Assembly (NCBI RefSeq): GCF_006547065.1
Contig: NZ_CP041243.1
Span: forward strand, 1,441,001-1,505,000
Direction: 5' to 3'
Length of the DNA: 64,000 nucleotides
DNA from: Brevundimonas sp. M20
GTDB taxonomy: Bacteria > Pseudomonadota > Alphaproteobacteria > Caulobacterales > Caulobacteraceae
This document shows positions 31,219-39,990 of the stretch, piece by piece. Positions within the stretch are counted from its first letter, which is position 1, and every line of letters starts with the position of its first letter. Below the pieces are notes generated by a model. It saw nothing but the letters and a program-made list of their open reading frames with translations, did no database searches and was not told the origin of the DNA. Position numbers and translations under genes: made by a program.

Positions 31219-31320
31219 GTGACCACGCCGGTGTTGATCCTGATCCCCGGCCTTCTGAACGACGCGGGCCTGTGGCGGGACCGGGACGGGGCGGCGGCCT
31301 GCCGGACGGGGCGGTTCTGA
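31219..31320 (+). pseudogene. 5' remnant of an alpha/beta-hydrolase gene
   Basis: A GTG-initiated 33-codon reading frame encodes TTPVLILIPGLLNDAGLWRD, which looks exactly like the start of an alpha/beta-hydrolase (first beta-strand and the PGLLNDAGLW oxyanion-type loop), then runs out of frame into GAAACRTGRF and stops. Continuing in the +1 frame gives GLPDGAVLKWRAP and a stop inside the next gene. The most likely reading is a hydrolase gene that lost its body by internal deletion, leaving both ends fused. It begins four bases after lpxB. Confidence 0.5.
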
Positions 31321-31321
31321 A

Positions 31322-32314
31322 ATGGCGCGCGCCCTGAGCTCGCGCCGCGCGGCCGAGGTGCGGGCGGCCCTGCAGATCGCGGTGGGCGCGGTCGTGGCCT
31401 TCTATCTGGCGACCGCCCTGCGGCTCCCGCATCCCTACTGGAGCGTGATCTCCGCCATCGTCGTGATCCAGACCAGCGTGGGCGGCGGTGTGCTGACGGT
31501 GGCGCGGGATCGCAGCATCGGAACCCTGGTCGGGGCGGTCGTGGGGGGCGTGGTCGCCTTCGCACGACCCGAGGGCGTGAACTGGATGATGGCGGGGCTC
31601 GCCGCGTCCGTGGCCGGTCTGGCCTTCTTCGGAACCGGCCGGCCCTGGCTTAAGGTGGCGCCGGTCACGGCGGCCATCGTCATCGCCGGCGCCGCGGGGC
31701 CGGAAGGGCCGGCGCAACTGGCGCTGGACCGGGTGATGGAGATCCTCGTCGGCAGTGGCGTGGGCGTCGTCGCCATCCTGCTGCTGTTCCCGCATCACGC
31801 TCGCCAGACCTTCAAGCTGCAGGCGCGAGAGGCGGCCGGAAAGGCGGCGGCCCTGCTGGAACTGGTGATGAGGGGGGAAGAAGCGGATCAGGGGGAATTG
31901 GCGCGCAGGCATGCCGATCTGAAGAAGCGTCTGGACGGGCTGGGGCAGGCGGCGACCAGTGTGATCGACCTGCCCGGCGCGCAGAAGGAGACGGCGGACC
32001 GGGCGGCGCTGGTGCGGACCTTCTGGCGGGTGCGCAGCGACATCGTCATTCTGGGACGAGGATTCCAGGTCAGCGGCGCGCTGGAGCGGCTGGAGCCCTG
32101 GGCGCTGGCGGTTTCAACCGCCGTGGACCGCATGGAGGCGCTGTCGCGCGGCGTGCCGGTCGAACCGCTGGATGACCCCGACGCCACATTGAAGTTGGGC
32201 GGCGCGGAACCGGACGGCGATCTGGCGCGGGGGGCGGCGGCTATCGGCCTGACGCACATGCACCGGGACCTGAACGACCTGATTGGTCGCTTCCGCGATC
32301 TGCACCTGATCTAG
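31322..32314 (+). CDS. FUSC/aromatic acid exporter-like membrane protein
   Basis: A 330-aa protein with about six transmembrane helices in residues 15-165 followed by a soluble helical C-terminal half. The first part (ALQIAVGAVVAFYLATALRL, PHPYWSVISAIVVIQTSVGG, ARDRSIGTLVGAVVGGVVA) is typical of the FUSC / aromatic-acid-exporter family, which includes fusaric acid resistance proteins and AaeB. The substrate cannot be deduced. The ATG lies one base after the stop of the hydrolase remnant, so it may be read from the lpx transcript. Confidence 0.82.
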   Translation: MARALSSRRAAEVRAALQIAVGAVVAFYLATALRLPHPYWSVISAIVVIQTSVGGGVLTVARDRSIGTLVGAVVGGVVAFARPEGVNWMMAGLAASVAGLAFFGTGRPWLKVAPVTAAIVIAGAAGPEGPAQLALDRVMEILVGSGVGVVAILLLFPHHARQTFKLQAREAAGKAAALLELVMRGEEADQGELARRHADLKKRLDGLGQAATSVIDLPGAQKETADRAALVRTFWRVRSDIVILGRGFQVSGALERLEPWALAVSTAVDRMEALSRGVPVEPLDDPDATLKLGGAEPDGDLARGAAAIGLTHMHRDLNDLIGRFRDLHLI

Positions 32315-32384
32315 ACGCCGCGACGTCTCGGCTTCATCTTCGTACGCGGGTCGGGCTGTGCCGTGATCCGTCGGAGATCAGACC

Positions 32385-32741
32385 ATGACCAGCCCCAAGG
32401 CCCCCAAAAAGAGCGAAACCATCGAGGTCCGCGTGCCCTACGGCGCCAAGACCGCCTTCGCCACGCGCTGCCGTGAGAACGGCGTGACCGTCAGCGAGGC
32501 GGTGCGGGCCTTCATGGAGCGCGAGATCGGAGGGGCGCCGCGTGCGCGCCCCCGGCTGTGGTATGCGGCGGCGGCGCTGGCCGCGGGACTGGCCCTCGGC
32601 GCGGTGGCCGCGCCCTCACTGGCCCAGACGCAGGGCCACAGGCAGGAGCCGCACAGTTCACGCGCCGCCTTTGATCGGCTGGACGCCAACCGCGACGGCG
32701 TCCTGAGCTATGACGAGTTCCGGCCCTGGAGGGCGATCTAG
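32385..32741 (+). CDS. ribbon-helix-helix / TM / EF-hand protein
   Basis: A 118-aa protein with three distinct parts. Residues 10-50 (TIEVRVPYGAKTAFATRCRE, NGVTVSEAVRAFMEREI) match a ribbon-helix-helix DNA-binding fold: one strand and two helices. Residues 58-80 form a hydrophobic helix ending in APSLAQTQ, which also resembles a signal peptidase site. Residues 96-111 carry a canonical EF-hand loop: Asp100, Asn102, Asp104, Ser108, Glu111. This would put a DNA-binding-type domain and a Ca2+ site on opposite sides of the membrane. A GGAG lies upstream of the ATG. It converges on lepB with overlapping stops. The function is unknown. Confidence 0.75.
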   Translation: MTSPKAPKKSETIEVRVPYGAKTAFATRCRENGVTVSEAVRAFMEREIGGAPRARPRLWYAAAALAAGLALGAVAAPSLAQTQGHRQEPHSSRAAFDRLDANRDGVLSYDEFRPWRAI

Positions 32742-33493
32742 TCGATCGGTTTGAAGAACCGGCCCGACTGGAGATTGAACCAGGTCCAGGGCTTGAACAG
32801 GCCCGCGCCGGGCTTCCACGAGGCGACGATGATCTCGGCCTTGCCGACGATGTTTTCGGCCGGCAGCAGGCCCACGCCGACGTCGGCGGGCCAACGACTA
32901 TCCAGCGAGTTGTCGCGGTTGTCGCCCATCATGAAATACTGGCCCTCGGGCACGACATAGACGCCCGTGTCATCGCCCTGCTGACCCGAACCGCCGTCGT
33001 AGGTCAGGTAGGGCGTGCCGTCGGGTCTGGTCTCGCGCACCTGCAGCACCTGACGCTCGGGGGCGTCATGGTCCTGAACGATATCGAGCGGGGTCCGTCG
33101 GATCGCACGACCGTTGATGAAGACCGTGCCGCCCATGACCTGAACCCGGTCGCCCGGCAGGCCGATGACCCGCTTCACCCAGGTCTGGTCCGGCGCGCTG
33201 GGGCGGCGGAACACCACGACGTCGCCGCGTTCGGCCTGTTTTCCGAACAGCCGGCCCGAGGGCAGGGGCGGGTTGAAGGGCAGGGACGCCCGGCTCCAGC
33301 CGTAGGCGAATTTGGACACCACCACATAGTCGCCGGTCACCAGTCCGGGCTCCATTGAGGACGACGGGATGGTGAAGGGCTGGAACAGGCTGGTCTGGAT
33401 GGCGGTGGCCGCCAGCAGGCCGATCCCGATGACCTTGGCGGTCTCGAGCATTTCGTGGACGGGGCCGGGAGAAGGTTTGGCGTCTTCGGTCAT
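32738..33493 (-). CDS. lepB: signal peptidase I
   Basis: LepB (251 aa) cleaves signal peptides of exported proteins at the outer face of the inner membrane. One N-terminal hydrophobic helix (residues 20-36) is followed by the catalytic Ser46 in IPSSSMEPGLVTGDYVVV and Lys107 in TWVKRVIGLPGD, and the late box GDNRDNSLDSRWPADVG. Its promoter side faces the gltA terminator and a pair of GTCCGGAC repeats. The stop codon overlaps the convergent EF-hand gene by three bases. Confidence 0.95.
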   Translation of the reverse strand: MTEDAKPSPGPVHEMLETAKVIGIGLLAATAIQTSLFQPFTIPSSSMEPGLVTGDYVVVSKFAYGWSRASLPFNPPLPSGRLFGKQAERGDVVVFRRPSAPDQTWVKRVIGLPGDRVQVMGGTVFINGRAIRRTPLDIVQDHDAPERQVLQVRETRPDGTPYLTYDGGSGQQGDDTGVYVVPEGQYFMMGDNRDNSLDSRWPADVGVGLLPAENIVGKAEIIVASWKPGAGLFKPWTWFNLQSGRFFKPID

Positions 33494-33537
33494 GGGGTCA
33501 GCAAAGAGGGTCTGGCGGGCGGCTTCAACCGCCGGGG

Positions 33538-33577
33538 TGTCCGGACGCCCGAAAAACGTGTCCGGACATGAAAAACG
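33538..33577. repeat. tandem imperfect repeat with GTCCGGAC palindromes
   Basis: Two adjacent copies of TGTCCGGAC-(gccc/at)-GAAAAACG occupy 33538-33558 (21 bp) and 33559-33577 (19 bp). Each holds the palindrome GTCCGGAC, with starts exactly 21 bp apart (33539 and 33560), about two helical turns. They lie upstream of lepB and just downstream of the gltA terminator. They could be paired operator sites for lepB or a duplicated terminator tail. Confidence 0.5.
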
Positions 33578-33599
33578 CCGGAGCTTTCGCCCCGGCGTT
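33571..33599 (-). terminator. rho-independent terminator of gltA
   Basis: Read on the minus strand, AACGCCGG (complement of 33592-33599) pairs with CCGGCGTT (complement of 33574-33581) around a 10-nt loop, and the stem runs into TTTTT. It lies about 27 bp behind the gltA stop. This is the clearest intrinsic terminator in the window. Confidence 0.75.
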
Positions 33600-33625
33600 C
33601 TTGTGGTCCTGCCTCGAAACGAGGC

Positions 33626-34927
33626 CTAGCCGCGCTTCTCGATCGGCACGTAGTCGCGCTCGGTCGGGCCGGTGTACAGCTGACGCGGGCGGCCGATTTT
33701 CTGGCCCGGGTCGGCCATCATTTCCTGCCACTGGGCGATCCAGCCCACGGTGCGGGCCAGGGCGAACAGCACGGTGAACATGCTGGTCGGGAAGCCCATC
33801 GCCGACAGGGTGATGCCCGAGTAGAAGTCGACGTTCGGGAACAGCTTGCGCGAGGTGAAGTACTCGTCCTGCAGGGCGACCTTCTCCAGCTCCTTGGCGA
33901 CCAGGAACAGCGGGTCGTTCTGGCGGCCGGTCGCTTCGAGCACTTCGTAGGCCGACTGCTGCATGACCTTCGCGCGCGGATCGTAGTTCTTGTACACGCG
34001 GTGGCCGAAGCCCATCAGCTTGTACTTGCGGTCCTTCACGCCCTGGATGAACTCCGGGATCTTGTCCGGGGTGCCGATCTCCTTGAGCATGTTCAGCGCC
34101 TCTTCGTTGGCGCCGCCGTGCGACGGGCCCCACAGGCAGGCGATGCCGGCGGCGATACAGGCGAACGGATTGGCGCCCGACGAACCGGCCAGACGGACGG
34201 TCGAGGTCGAGGCGTTCTGCTCGTGATCGGCGTGCAGGGTGAAGATGCGGTCCATGGCGCGGACCAGACGCGGATCAACCTGATAGTCCTCGGCCGGAAC
34301 GGCGAAGCACATGCGCAGGAAGTTCTCGGCGTAGGACAGGTCGTTGCGCGGCGAAACGAAGGGCTGGCCGATATGGTATTTGTAGGCGCGGGCCGCGATG
34401 GTCGGCATCTTCGCGATCAGGCGGATGGCCGAGATGTTGCGCTGGACCGGATCATGGATGTCCAGGCTGTCGTGATAGAAGGCCGACAGGGCGCCGACGG
34501 TGCCGACCATGATCGACATCGGGTGAGCGTCGCGCCGGAAGCCCTCGAAGAAGCGGTCGAACTGGCTGTGCAGCATCGTATGCATGGTGATGCTGTTCTT
34601 GAACTCTTCGTACTGCGCCGCGGTCGGCAGTTCGCCGTGCAGCAGCAGGTGGCAGACCTCGATGAAGTTCGACTGCGAGGCCAGCTGGTCAATCGGGTAG
34701 CCGCGGTGCAGCAGAACACCGGCGTCGCCGTCGATGAAGGTCAGGCCGGACTCGCACGAGGCGGTCGAGGTGAATCCCGGGTCGAAAGTGAAGGCGTCGG
34801 TGCCCGCGTACAGCTTGCGGATGTCGATGACGTCCGGGCCGGTGGAACCCGACAGCACCGGAAGGTCAATCGACTTTCCGGCGTAGTTGAGGGTCGCCGT
34901 ACCGGCGGGTTTGGCTTGGTCGGTCAT
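33626..34927 (-). CDS. gltA: citrate synthase
   Basis: Type II citrate synthase (433 aa) condensing oxaloacetate with acetyl-CoA at the entry of the TCA cycle. Family motifs include [67 protein letters not shown] and [15 protein letters not shown], with the catalytic His and Asp residues in these blocks. It has a terminator behind it and a 64-bp gap to gltX upstream; it may have its own promoter or follow gltX. Confidence 0.97.
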   Translation of the reverse strand: MTDQAKPAGTATLNYAGKSIDLPVLSGSTGPDVIDIRKLYAGTDAFTFDPGFTSTASCESGLTFIDGDAGVLLHRGYPIDQLASQSNFIEVCHLLLHGELPTAAQYEEFKNSITMHTMLHSQFDRFFEGFRRDAHPMSIMVGTVGALSAFYHDSLDIHDPVQRNISAIRLIAKMPTIAARAYKYHIGQPFVSPRNDLSYAENFLRMCFAVPAEDYQVDPRLVRAMDRIFTLHADHEQNASTSTVRLAGSSGANPFACIAAGIACLWGPSHGGANEEALNMLKEIGTPDKIPEFIQGVKDRKYKLMGFGHRVYKNYDPRAKVMQQSAYEVLEATGRQNDPLFLVAKELEKVALQDEYFTSRKLFPNVDFYSGITLSAMGFPTSMFTVLFALARTVGWIAQWQEMMADPGQKIGRPRQLYTGPTERDYVPIEKRG

Positions 34928-34991
34928 TTCAGCCCCTTTGTCAGAACGGTCTCGCGCGGGGAGGCGACGGACCGCGTTTCATTTGTGAACG

Positions 34992-36398
34992 TCACTTAGT
35001 CTGTTGCAGCGCATCATCCAAGCGCCCGAGGCTTTCTTCTCGCCCCAGAGCCGCCAAAGTTTTCGCGATGTCGGGCGAAGCGGCCCCTCCGGTCAGGGCC
35101 GCGCGGGTCGCCGGGCCGATTTTCCCGAAGCCCACGCCTTCCTCTTCGGCGAAGGCCTTGAGCTCGGCTTCAAGGGCGAAAACATCCCAGCTGCCGAACA
35201 ATTTCAGCCGATCCCGCAGGCGGCCGATGCGCTCGCCGGACTCGCCGGACAGCAGGCCAAGTCCCTTTTCATCGATGGAAAGCGGACGGGGCTTCAGGAC
35301 GAAGGCGGTCTGGTCTGCCAGTTCCAGCGTGGTTTTGGCGCGGTCCTTCACGAACGGCATGGCGCGCAGCAAGCGGGTCTCGTCGTCAGGGGCCAGCGCA
35401 TGGCCGCGCGACAGGTGCACGTCGAGGGTCAGCTTGGCCAGCCGGTCGTCCTGCGCGAGCCGGATCCAGTGGCTGTTGACGTGGGCCAACTTGTCGAAGT
35501 CCAGTCGCGACGGCGCCTTGCCGATGCCGCCCAGATCGAACCACTCCTGCGCCTGCGCGTCGGAGAACAGCTCGTCGTCGCCGTGGGCCCAGCCGAGTCG
35601 GGCCAGATAGTTGCGCATCGCCTCGGGCAGGTAGCCCATCTCGGCGTACTCATGCACCGCCTGCGCTCCATGCCGCTTGGACAGCTTGGCGCCGTCCGGA
35701 CCGTGGATCAGGGGGATGTGGGCGAAGGTCGGGCGGGGCCAGCCCAGGGCGTCATAGATCAGGCTCTGGCGGGCGGCGTTGTTCAGGTGATCGTCGCCAC
35801 GGATGACGTGGGTGACCCCCATGTCGTGGTCATCGACCACCACGGCGAGGTTGTAGGTCGGGGCGCCGTCCGAGCGCACGATGACCAGATCGTCCAACGC
35901 CGACGACTCCCAGCGCACCGTGCCCTGCACGGCGTCGTCCACGACCACGGGCGCGTCGGCCGGGCGGCGGAAGCGGATGGTGTGCGGCTTCAGCAGGTCA
36001 TCCACGCTCGGCTCACGGTCGCGCCAGGGCGACTCGAAAGTTTTGCCGTCCGCCTTGGCCTGATCCCGCAGGGCGCCGGTCTCTTCGGCGGTCAGGAAGT
36101 CGCGATAGGCGTGGCCGCTCTCGAGCAACTGGTTCGCCACCTCGCGGTGGCGGTCGGCGCGCGAGAACTGGAACACCGGCTCCTCGTCGGCGAACAGCTC
36201 CAGCCAGGCCATGCCGTCGAAAATGGCCTTCACGGCCTCTTCGGTCGACCGCTCGCGGTCGGTGTCCTCCACCCGGACAAGGAATTTGCCGCCGTGGCGA
36301 CGGGCGAACAGGTAGTTGAACAGGGCGGTGCGGGCGCCGCCGATGTGCAGGAAACCGGTCGGCGAGGGGGCGAAGCGGGTGACGACGGGGAGGCTCAT
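34992..36398 (-). CDS. gltX: glutamyl-tRNA synthetase
   Basis: GltX (468 aa) charges tRNA-Glu. The HIGH signature is HIGG at residues 18-21 in RFAPSPTGFLHIGGARTALF, and the KMSKS-like loop is GAKLSKRHG. The C-terminal anticodon-binding domain is complete. The ATG at 36396-36398 begins MSLPVVTRFAPSPTG; the frame continues upstream for 56 codons but without conserved sequence. A TATAAC box six bases upstream of this ATG suggests a leaderless or nearly leaderless mRNA. Confidence 0.96.
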   Translation of the reverse strand: MSLPVVTRFAPSPTGFLHIGGARTALFNYLFARRHGGKFLVRVEDTDRERSTEEAVKAIFDGMAWLELFADEEPVFQFSRADRHREVANQLLESGHAYRDFLTAEETGALRDQAKADGKTFESPWRDREPSVDDLLKPHTIRFRRPADAPVVVDDAVQGTVRWESSALDDLVIVRSDGAPTYNLAVVVDDHDMGVTHVIRGDDHLNNAARQSLIYDALGWPRPTFAHIPLIHGPDGAKLSKRHGAQAVHEYAEMGYLPEAMRNYLARLGWAHGDDELFSDAQAQEWFDLGGIGKAPSRLDFDKLAHVNSHWIRLAQDDRLAKLTLDVHLSRGHALAPDDETRLLRAMPFVKDRAKTTLELADQTAFVLKPRPLSIDEKGLGLLSGESGERIGRLRDRLKLFGSWDVFALEAELKAFAEEEGVGFGKIGPATRAALTGGAASPDIAKTLAALGREESLGRLDDALQQTK

Positions 36399-36404
36399 GC
36401 CGGG

Positions 36405-36410
36405 GTTATA
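36405..36410 (-). promoter_or_regulatory. candidate -10 box of gltX (near-leaderless)
   Basis: On the minus strand TATAAC ends six bases before the gltX ATG, which places the expected start of transcription on or next to the start codon. No convincing -35 hexamer was found 16-18 bp upstream, so this is weaker than the trpG and tpiA cases. Confidence 0.3.
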
Positions 36411-36552
36411 GCGCCGCCCGAGCCTGAGCCTAGCCCTGTCGGCGCGGGAGCGTTTACCGACGCGTCCGGGAAGGTCTTTATCCATAGGTTGTGAAGGTGG
36501 AGATTTTGTCGTCATGGTTCTTTCGGGCCATGCGCGGCGGGGGATTTGACGG

Positions 36553-38679
36553 GTGGCGGCGATCACGCGGGAGACGGTGACGGAGTGGCTGGGTGCGCAG
36601 GTCGCGGCCCAGAGCCTGCGCTGGCGTCTGTGGGCGCCGGTGGCGTTCGGCGGGGGCTGCGCGACCTATTTCGCCTTCAGGGCTGAGCCGCCATCATGGC
36701 CGCTGCTGCTGTTCGCGGTGGCGGCGTCAGGCGGGTGGCTGGCAGGGCGGCGGCTGCATCTGGCGCGGGCGTGGAGCCTGTGCCTGCTGATGCTGGCCTT
36801 TTTCGCGCTGGGACTGGCGGTCGCCAAGCTGAGGACCGATGCGGTGGCGGCGCCCATCGCGCCCGCGCTGGAAGGCCCGACGGTGATCGAGGGCTGGGTG
36901 GTCGATGTCGACAGCCCCGGCTCGGCGGGCGCGCGGGCGATCATCGCCCCGGTCCGCATCCGGGGGCTGGCGCCGGAGCAGACGCCGGTGCGCATCCGGG
37001 CCACGATCAAGGAGGCGCTGCCGCCCGCGCCCGGGGAGCCGATCCGCCTGTTCGCCATCCTGAACCCGCCGCCCGCGCCGGCCAGCCCCGGCGCCTATGA
37101 TTTCGGCCGCACGGCCTTCTTCCAGCGGATCGGCGGGGTGGCCTTCAGCCTGGGCGAGACCCGCTCCACGGTCTTGCCCGAGGTCCCATGGCGATTGCGG
37201 CTGGTGATGAAGATCAACGCCTTCCGCTTCGATCTGGCGAAGCGGATCGTCGCGCGGCAGGGCGAGCGGGCGGGCGGCGTGGCGGCGGCCATGACCACGG
37301 GGCAGGAGGCCTGGCTGGACCCGGCGGAGGTCGATGTGATGCGGGACTCGGGGCTGGCGCACATCCTGTCGATCTCGGGCCTGCACATGGCGGTGGTCGG
37401 CGGGTTCGCCTTCTTTCTGGTGCGGCTGCTGGTCGCCCTGTGGCCGTGGCTGGCGCTGCGGGTGTCGGGCAAGAAGGTGGCGGCCTGGGCGGGATTGCTG
37501 GCGGTGGGCACCTATCTGGTGGTGTCGGGCGCGCCGCCCCCGGCCGAGCGGGCGGCCATCACCGCCGCCATCGCCTTCCTCGCCGTTCTGCTGGACCGGC
37601 AGGCGATCACCATGCACGCGCTGGCGGTGGCGGCCTTTGTGGTGCTGCTGCTTCAGCCCGAGGCGATTGTGACGCCGGGGTTCCAGATGTCGTTCGCGGC
37701 TACGGCGGCGCTGGTGGCGCTCGTTGAGGCCTGGCCCCGGCGACCGAAGGAGATTTCGGCCCCGCTGCCCATTCTCGCGGTGCAGAGGACGGGGGCGTGG
37801 ATCGGGGCGGCGGTGCTGGCCAGTCTGGTGGCGGGCGCGGCGACCGGACCGTTCGCCATGCAGCATTTCAACCGCTCGGCCATGTACGGGCTGGCGGCGA
37901 ACCTCGCGACAGCGCCGCTGTCAGACTTTCTGATCATGCCCGCGCTGGCGCTGGGTGCCTTGCTGGAGCCTATCGGTCTCGGCGCGCCCTTCCTGTGGCT
38001 CGCGGCGAAGGGGATCGAGGTGATGCTGGCCATCGGCGGGTGGACGGCGGGCCTGCCGGGCGCGGTCCGGACCATCGCCAGCGCGCCGGAGATCGTCCTG
38101 CCGCTGGCTTTCCTCGGCATCCTGTTCTGCTGCCTGTGGCGCGGGCCGCTGCGGTGGCTGGGCCTGCCGCTGGCCTGTGCGGTGCTGATCTGGCCCAGAA
38201 CGCCGACGCCGGACCTCTGGATCGGCGACGGCGGCTTGCAGGCGGCGTGGATGCAGGATCGGCAGGCCGTGGTGGCGCGACCCGGCGTGCGGCAGTTCGC
38301 AGTCGATGTCTGGACCCGCAGGCGGGGGCTGGAGGCGGTGGAGCGTCCGACTGAGGGCTGGACCTGCGGCCGCTTCTCCTGCGCGCCGGAGACATCAGGA
38401 CCGGTGGCGCTGTGGTGGGGCAGGCGCGCGCCGACGGCGGAACAGATGGACGGACTATGCCGATCCGCGCCGGTCGTCAGTATACGGACGGTCGTGCGCG
38501 AACTGCCGCCGTCCTGCGGCAGAAGGCTGGTTCTCGACGGTCTCGACTACGCCCGGGGCGGCGCGGTGGAGCTGAAACGCGAAGGGCCCGCCGCGGCGAA
38601 CCGCTGGCGAGCCCGGTGGGTGTCCGACGTGCGCGGGGAGCGGCCGTGGAGCCGCTACGGCGCCGCCGAGGGTCAGTGA
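36553..38679 (+). CDS. comEC: ComEC/Rec2-family DNA uptake membrane protein
   Basis: A 708-aa polytopic protein of the ComEC/Rec2 family that moves single-stranded DNA across the inner membrane in natural transformation. N-terminal hydrophobic helices are followed by a DUF4131-like beta domain (about residues 110-200), then the competence domain with [20 protein letters not shown] and [20 protein letters not shown] and about eight further helices. The last 160 residues are soluble, with cysteine pairs (TCGRFSC), and show no HxHxDH metallo-beta-lactamase motif. The start is GTG. Its stop overlaps the convergent lexA stop. Confidence 0.9.
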   Translation: MAAITRETVTEWLGAQVAAQSLRWRLWAPVAFGGGCATYFAFRAEPPSWPLLLFAVAASGGWLAGRRLHLARAWSLCLLMLAFFALGLAVAKLRTDAVAAPIAPALEGPTVIEGWVVDVDSPGSAGARAIIAPVRIRGLAPEQTPVRIRATIKEALPPAPGEPIRLFAILNPPPAPASPGAYDFGRTAFFQRIGGVAFSLGETRSTVLPEVPWRLRLVMKINAFRFDLAKRIVARQGERAGGVAAAMTTGQEAWLDPAEVDVMRDSGLAHILSISGLHMAVVGGFAFFLVRLLVALWPWLALRVSGKKVAAWAGLLAVGTYLVVSGAPPPAERAAITAAIAFLAVLLDRQAITMHALAVAAFVVLLLQPEAIVTPGFQMSFAATAALVALVEAWPRRPKEISAPLPILAVQRTGAWIGAAVLASLVAGAATGPFAMQHFNRSAMYGLAANLATAPLSDFLIMPALALGALLEPIGLGAPFLWLAAKGIEVMLAIGGWTAGLPGAVRTIASAPEIVLPLAFLGILFCCLWRGPLRWLGLPLACAVLIWPRTPTPDLWIGDGGLQAAWMQDRQAVVARPGVRQFAVDVWTRRRGLEAVERPTEGWTCGRFSCAPETSGPVALWWGRRAPTAEQMDGLCRSAPVVSIRTVVRELPPSCGRRLVLDGLDYARGGAVELKREGPAAANRWRARWVSDVRGERPWSRYGAAEGQ

Positions 38680-39365
38680 TAGCGGCGGATCAGGCCGACC
38701 AGCTTGCCCTGCACGGCCACCTGATCGGCGCCGTAAATCTTGGTCTCATAGTTGCGGTTGGCGGGCTCCAGGGCGATGGAGGCGCCCTTCTTGCGCAGGC
38801 GCTTCAGCGTCGCCTGTTCACCCTCGACCAGAGCGACGACGATCTCGCCCGAGGAGCAGTTCTCGGTCGATTTGATGATGACCATGTCGCCGTTGAGGAT
38901 GCCGGCCTCGATCATCGAGTCGCCCTCGATCTCGAGCAGATAGTGCTCGCCAGAGCCGAGCATGGCCTCCGGCACCGGATAGCGGGCGGTCTCGTGCTCG
39001 ATGGCGTCGATGGGGGTGCCCGCGGCGATCTTGCCCATCAGGGACAGTTCACGGGTGTCGTTGGCGGGCTCGGCGGCCTTGGGACGACCACCGCCCTCGA
39101 TCACGCCGGGCTTGAAGCCGGCATGGCCGCGCGGCGCGCCCGCCGTGGCCTGTTCCGGCAGTTTGGTGACTTCCAGCGCGCGGGCGCGGTGGGCGAGGCG
39201 GCGGATGAAGCCGCGCTCCTCCAGCGCCGTGATCAGCCGGTGGATGCCCGACTTGGACGCCAGATCCAGCGCCTCCTTCATCTCGTCGAACGACGGAGAC
39301 ACACCAGTCTCCTGAATCCGTTCGTGGATGAACATGAGCAGTTCGTGCTGTTTGCGCGTGAGCAT
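38673..39365 (-). CDS. lexA: LexA repressor
   Basis: LexA (230 aa) represses the SOS regulon and cleaves itself on RecA-ssDNA filaments. An N-terminal winged-helix domain ([20 protein letters not shown], then [20 protein letters not shown]) is joined to the S24 domain by a linker. The cleavage pair is Ala115-Gly116 in GKIAAGTPI; catalytic residues are Ser150 ([11 protein letters not shown]) and Lys188 (QATLKRL). Two alphaproteobacterial LexA boxes lie 29 and 66 bp upstream, so autoregulation is very likely. Confidence 0.97.
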   Translation of the reverse strand: MLTRKQHELLMFIHERIQETGVSPSFDEMKEALDLASKSGIHRLITALEERGFIRRLAHRARALEVTKLPEQATAGAPRGHAGFKPGVIEGGGRPKAAEPANDTRELSLMGKIAAGTPIDAIEHETARYPVPEAMLGSGEHYLLEIEGDSMIEAGILNGDMVIIKSTENCSSGEIVVALVEGEQATLKRLRKKGASIALEPANRNYETKIYGADQVAVQGKLVGLIRRYH

Positions 39366-39393
39366 GCGGCCCTCGAGGCGAATCCGGTTTCCG

Positions 39394-39408
39394 GAACGCT
39401 AGCGGAAC
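39394..39408. promoter_or_regulatory. LexA (SOS) box proximal to lexA
   Basis: GAAC-GCTAGCG-GAAC, which read on the minus strand is GTTC-N7-GTTC, the known alphaproteobacterial LexA operator. It is 29 bp upstream of the lexA start. Confidence 0.85.
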
Positions 39409-39430
39409 AAACCGCAAACGTCCACCAACT

Positions 39431-39445
39431 GTTCCTGTGGTGTTC
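39431..39445. promoter_or_regulatory. LexA (SOS) box distal to lexA
   Basis: GTTC-CTGTGGT-GTTC on the plus strand, a second perfect GTTC-N7-GTTC operator 37 bp from the first (centre to centre) and in the opposite orientation. It lies 66 bp upstream of lexA and 113 bp upstream of the divergent membrane gene. Confidence 0.85.
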
Positions 39446-39558
39446 CGGTTAAGGTCCGGTTACCACTCATCAGAGGCGTCTGGCGGGGGGGGGGCGACCT
39501 GTTGGGCCTTTCGCGCTGAAAAGCTCCGCATTAGGGGAAACGTGGGAGGCGGGAAAAC

Positions 39559-39990
39559 ATGGACAGTCATCACATCGCGAAGCTTCAGCGCGTCGTCTTC
39601 GAGCGGCTGACCATAGGCGAATCCCGCAAGACTTTGTTCGCCGAGCTGAGCCGCAGGCTGGATGAAACGGCCGCCAACGGCGTGATTCGAGACGCGATCA
39701 GGGAAATCGCCGAGCAGACGGCCCAGGGAACCTATGCCGCAGAGGCGAAACGCATCCGCGAGCGCAAGCTGGTCTCGACCGAGATCACCTGGCGAAACAT
39801 CGGCTTCGTCCTGATGGGCGGCGGGATCGTCTTCACCGCTATCAGCATGTTGGCTGGGCAGCCCGCGCTTGCTCTGGTTCCGGTCGTCGGCGGCTTCCTG
39901 ATTGTCGTCGTCAACGAGCCGAAGATCAAAACCCGCATTGCGCAGGCGGGTGCGGCGGTGGATCGGCTGCTCGAGGAGAACGAAGCCTAG
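39559..39990 (+). CDS. hypothetical two-helix membrane protein
   Basis: A 143-aa protein with a soluble helical N-terminal half (residues 1-75, rich in Arg/Glu, including [20 protein letters not shown]) and two adjacent hydrophobic helices (about residues 82-98 and 103-120) separated by a very short turn, then a short helical tail. GGAGG nine bases before the ATG supports the start. It is divergent from lexA and could be influenced by the distal SOS box. Its stop overlaps the convergent trpC end. No family was recognised. Confidence 0.75.
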   Translation: MDSHHIAKLQRVVFERLTIGESRKTLFAELSRRLDETAANGVIRDAIREIAEQTAQGTYAAEAKRIRERKLVSTEITWRNIGFVLMGGGIVFTAISMLAGQPALALVPVVGGFLIVVVNEPKIKTRIAQAGAAVDRLLEENEA

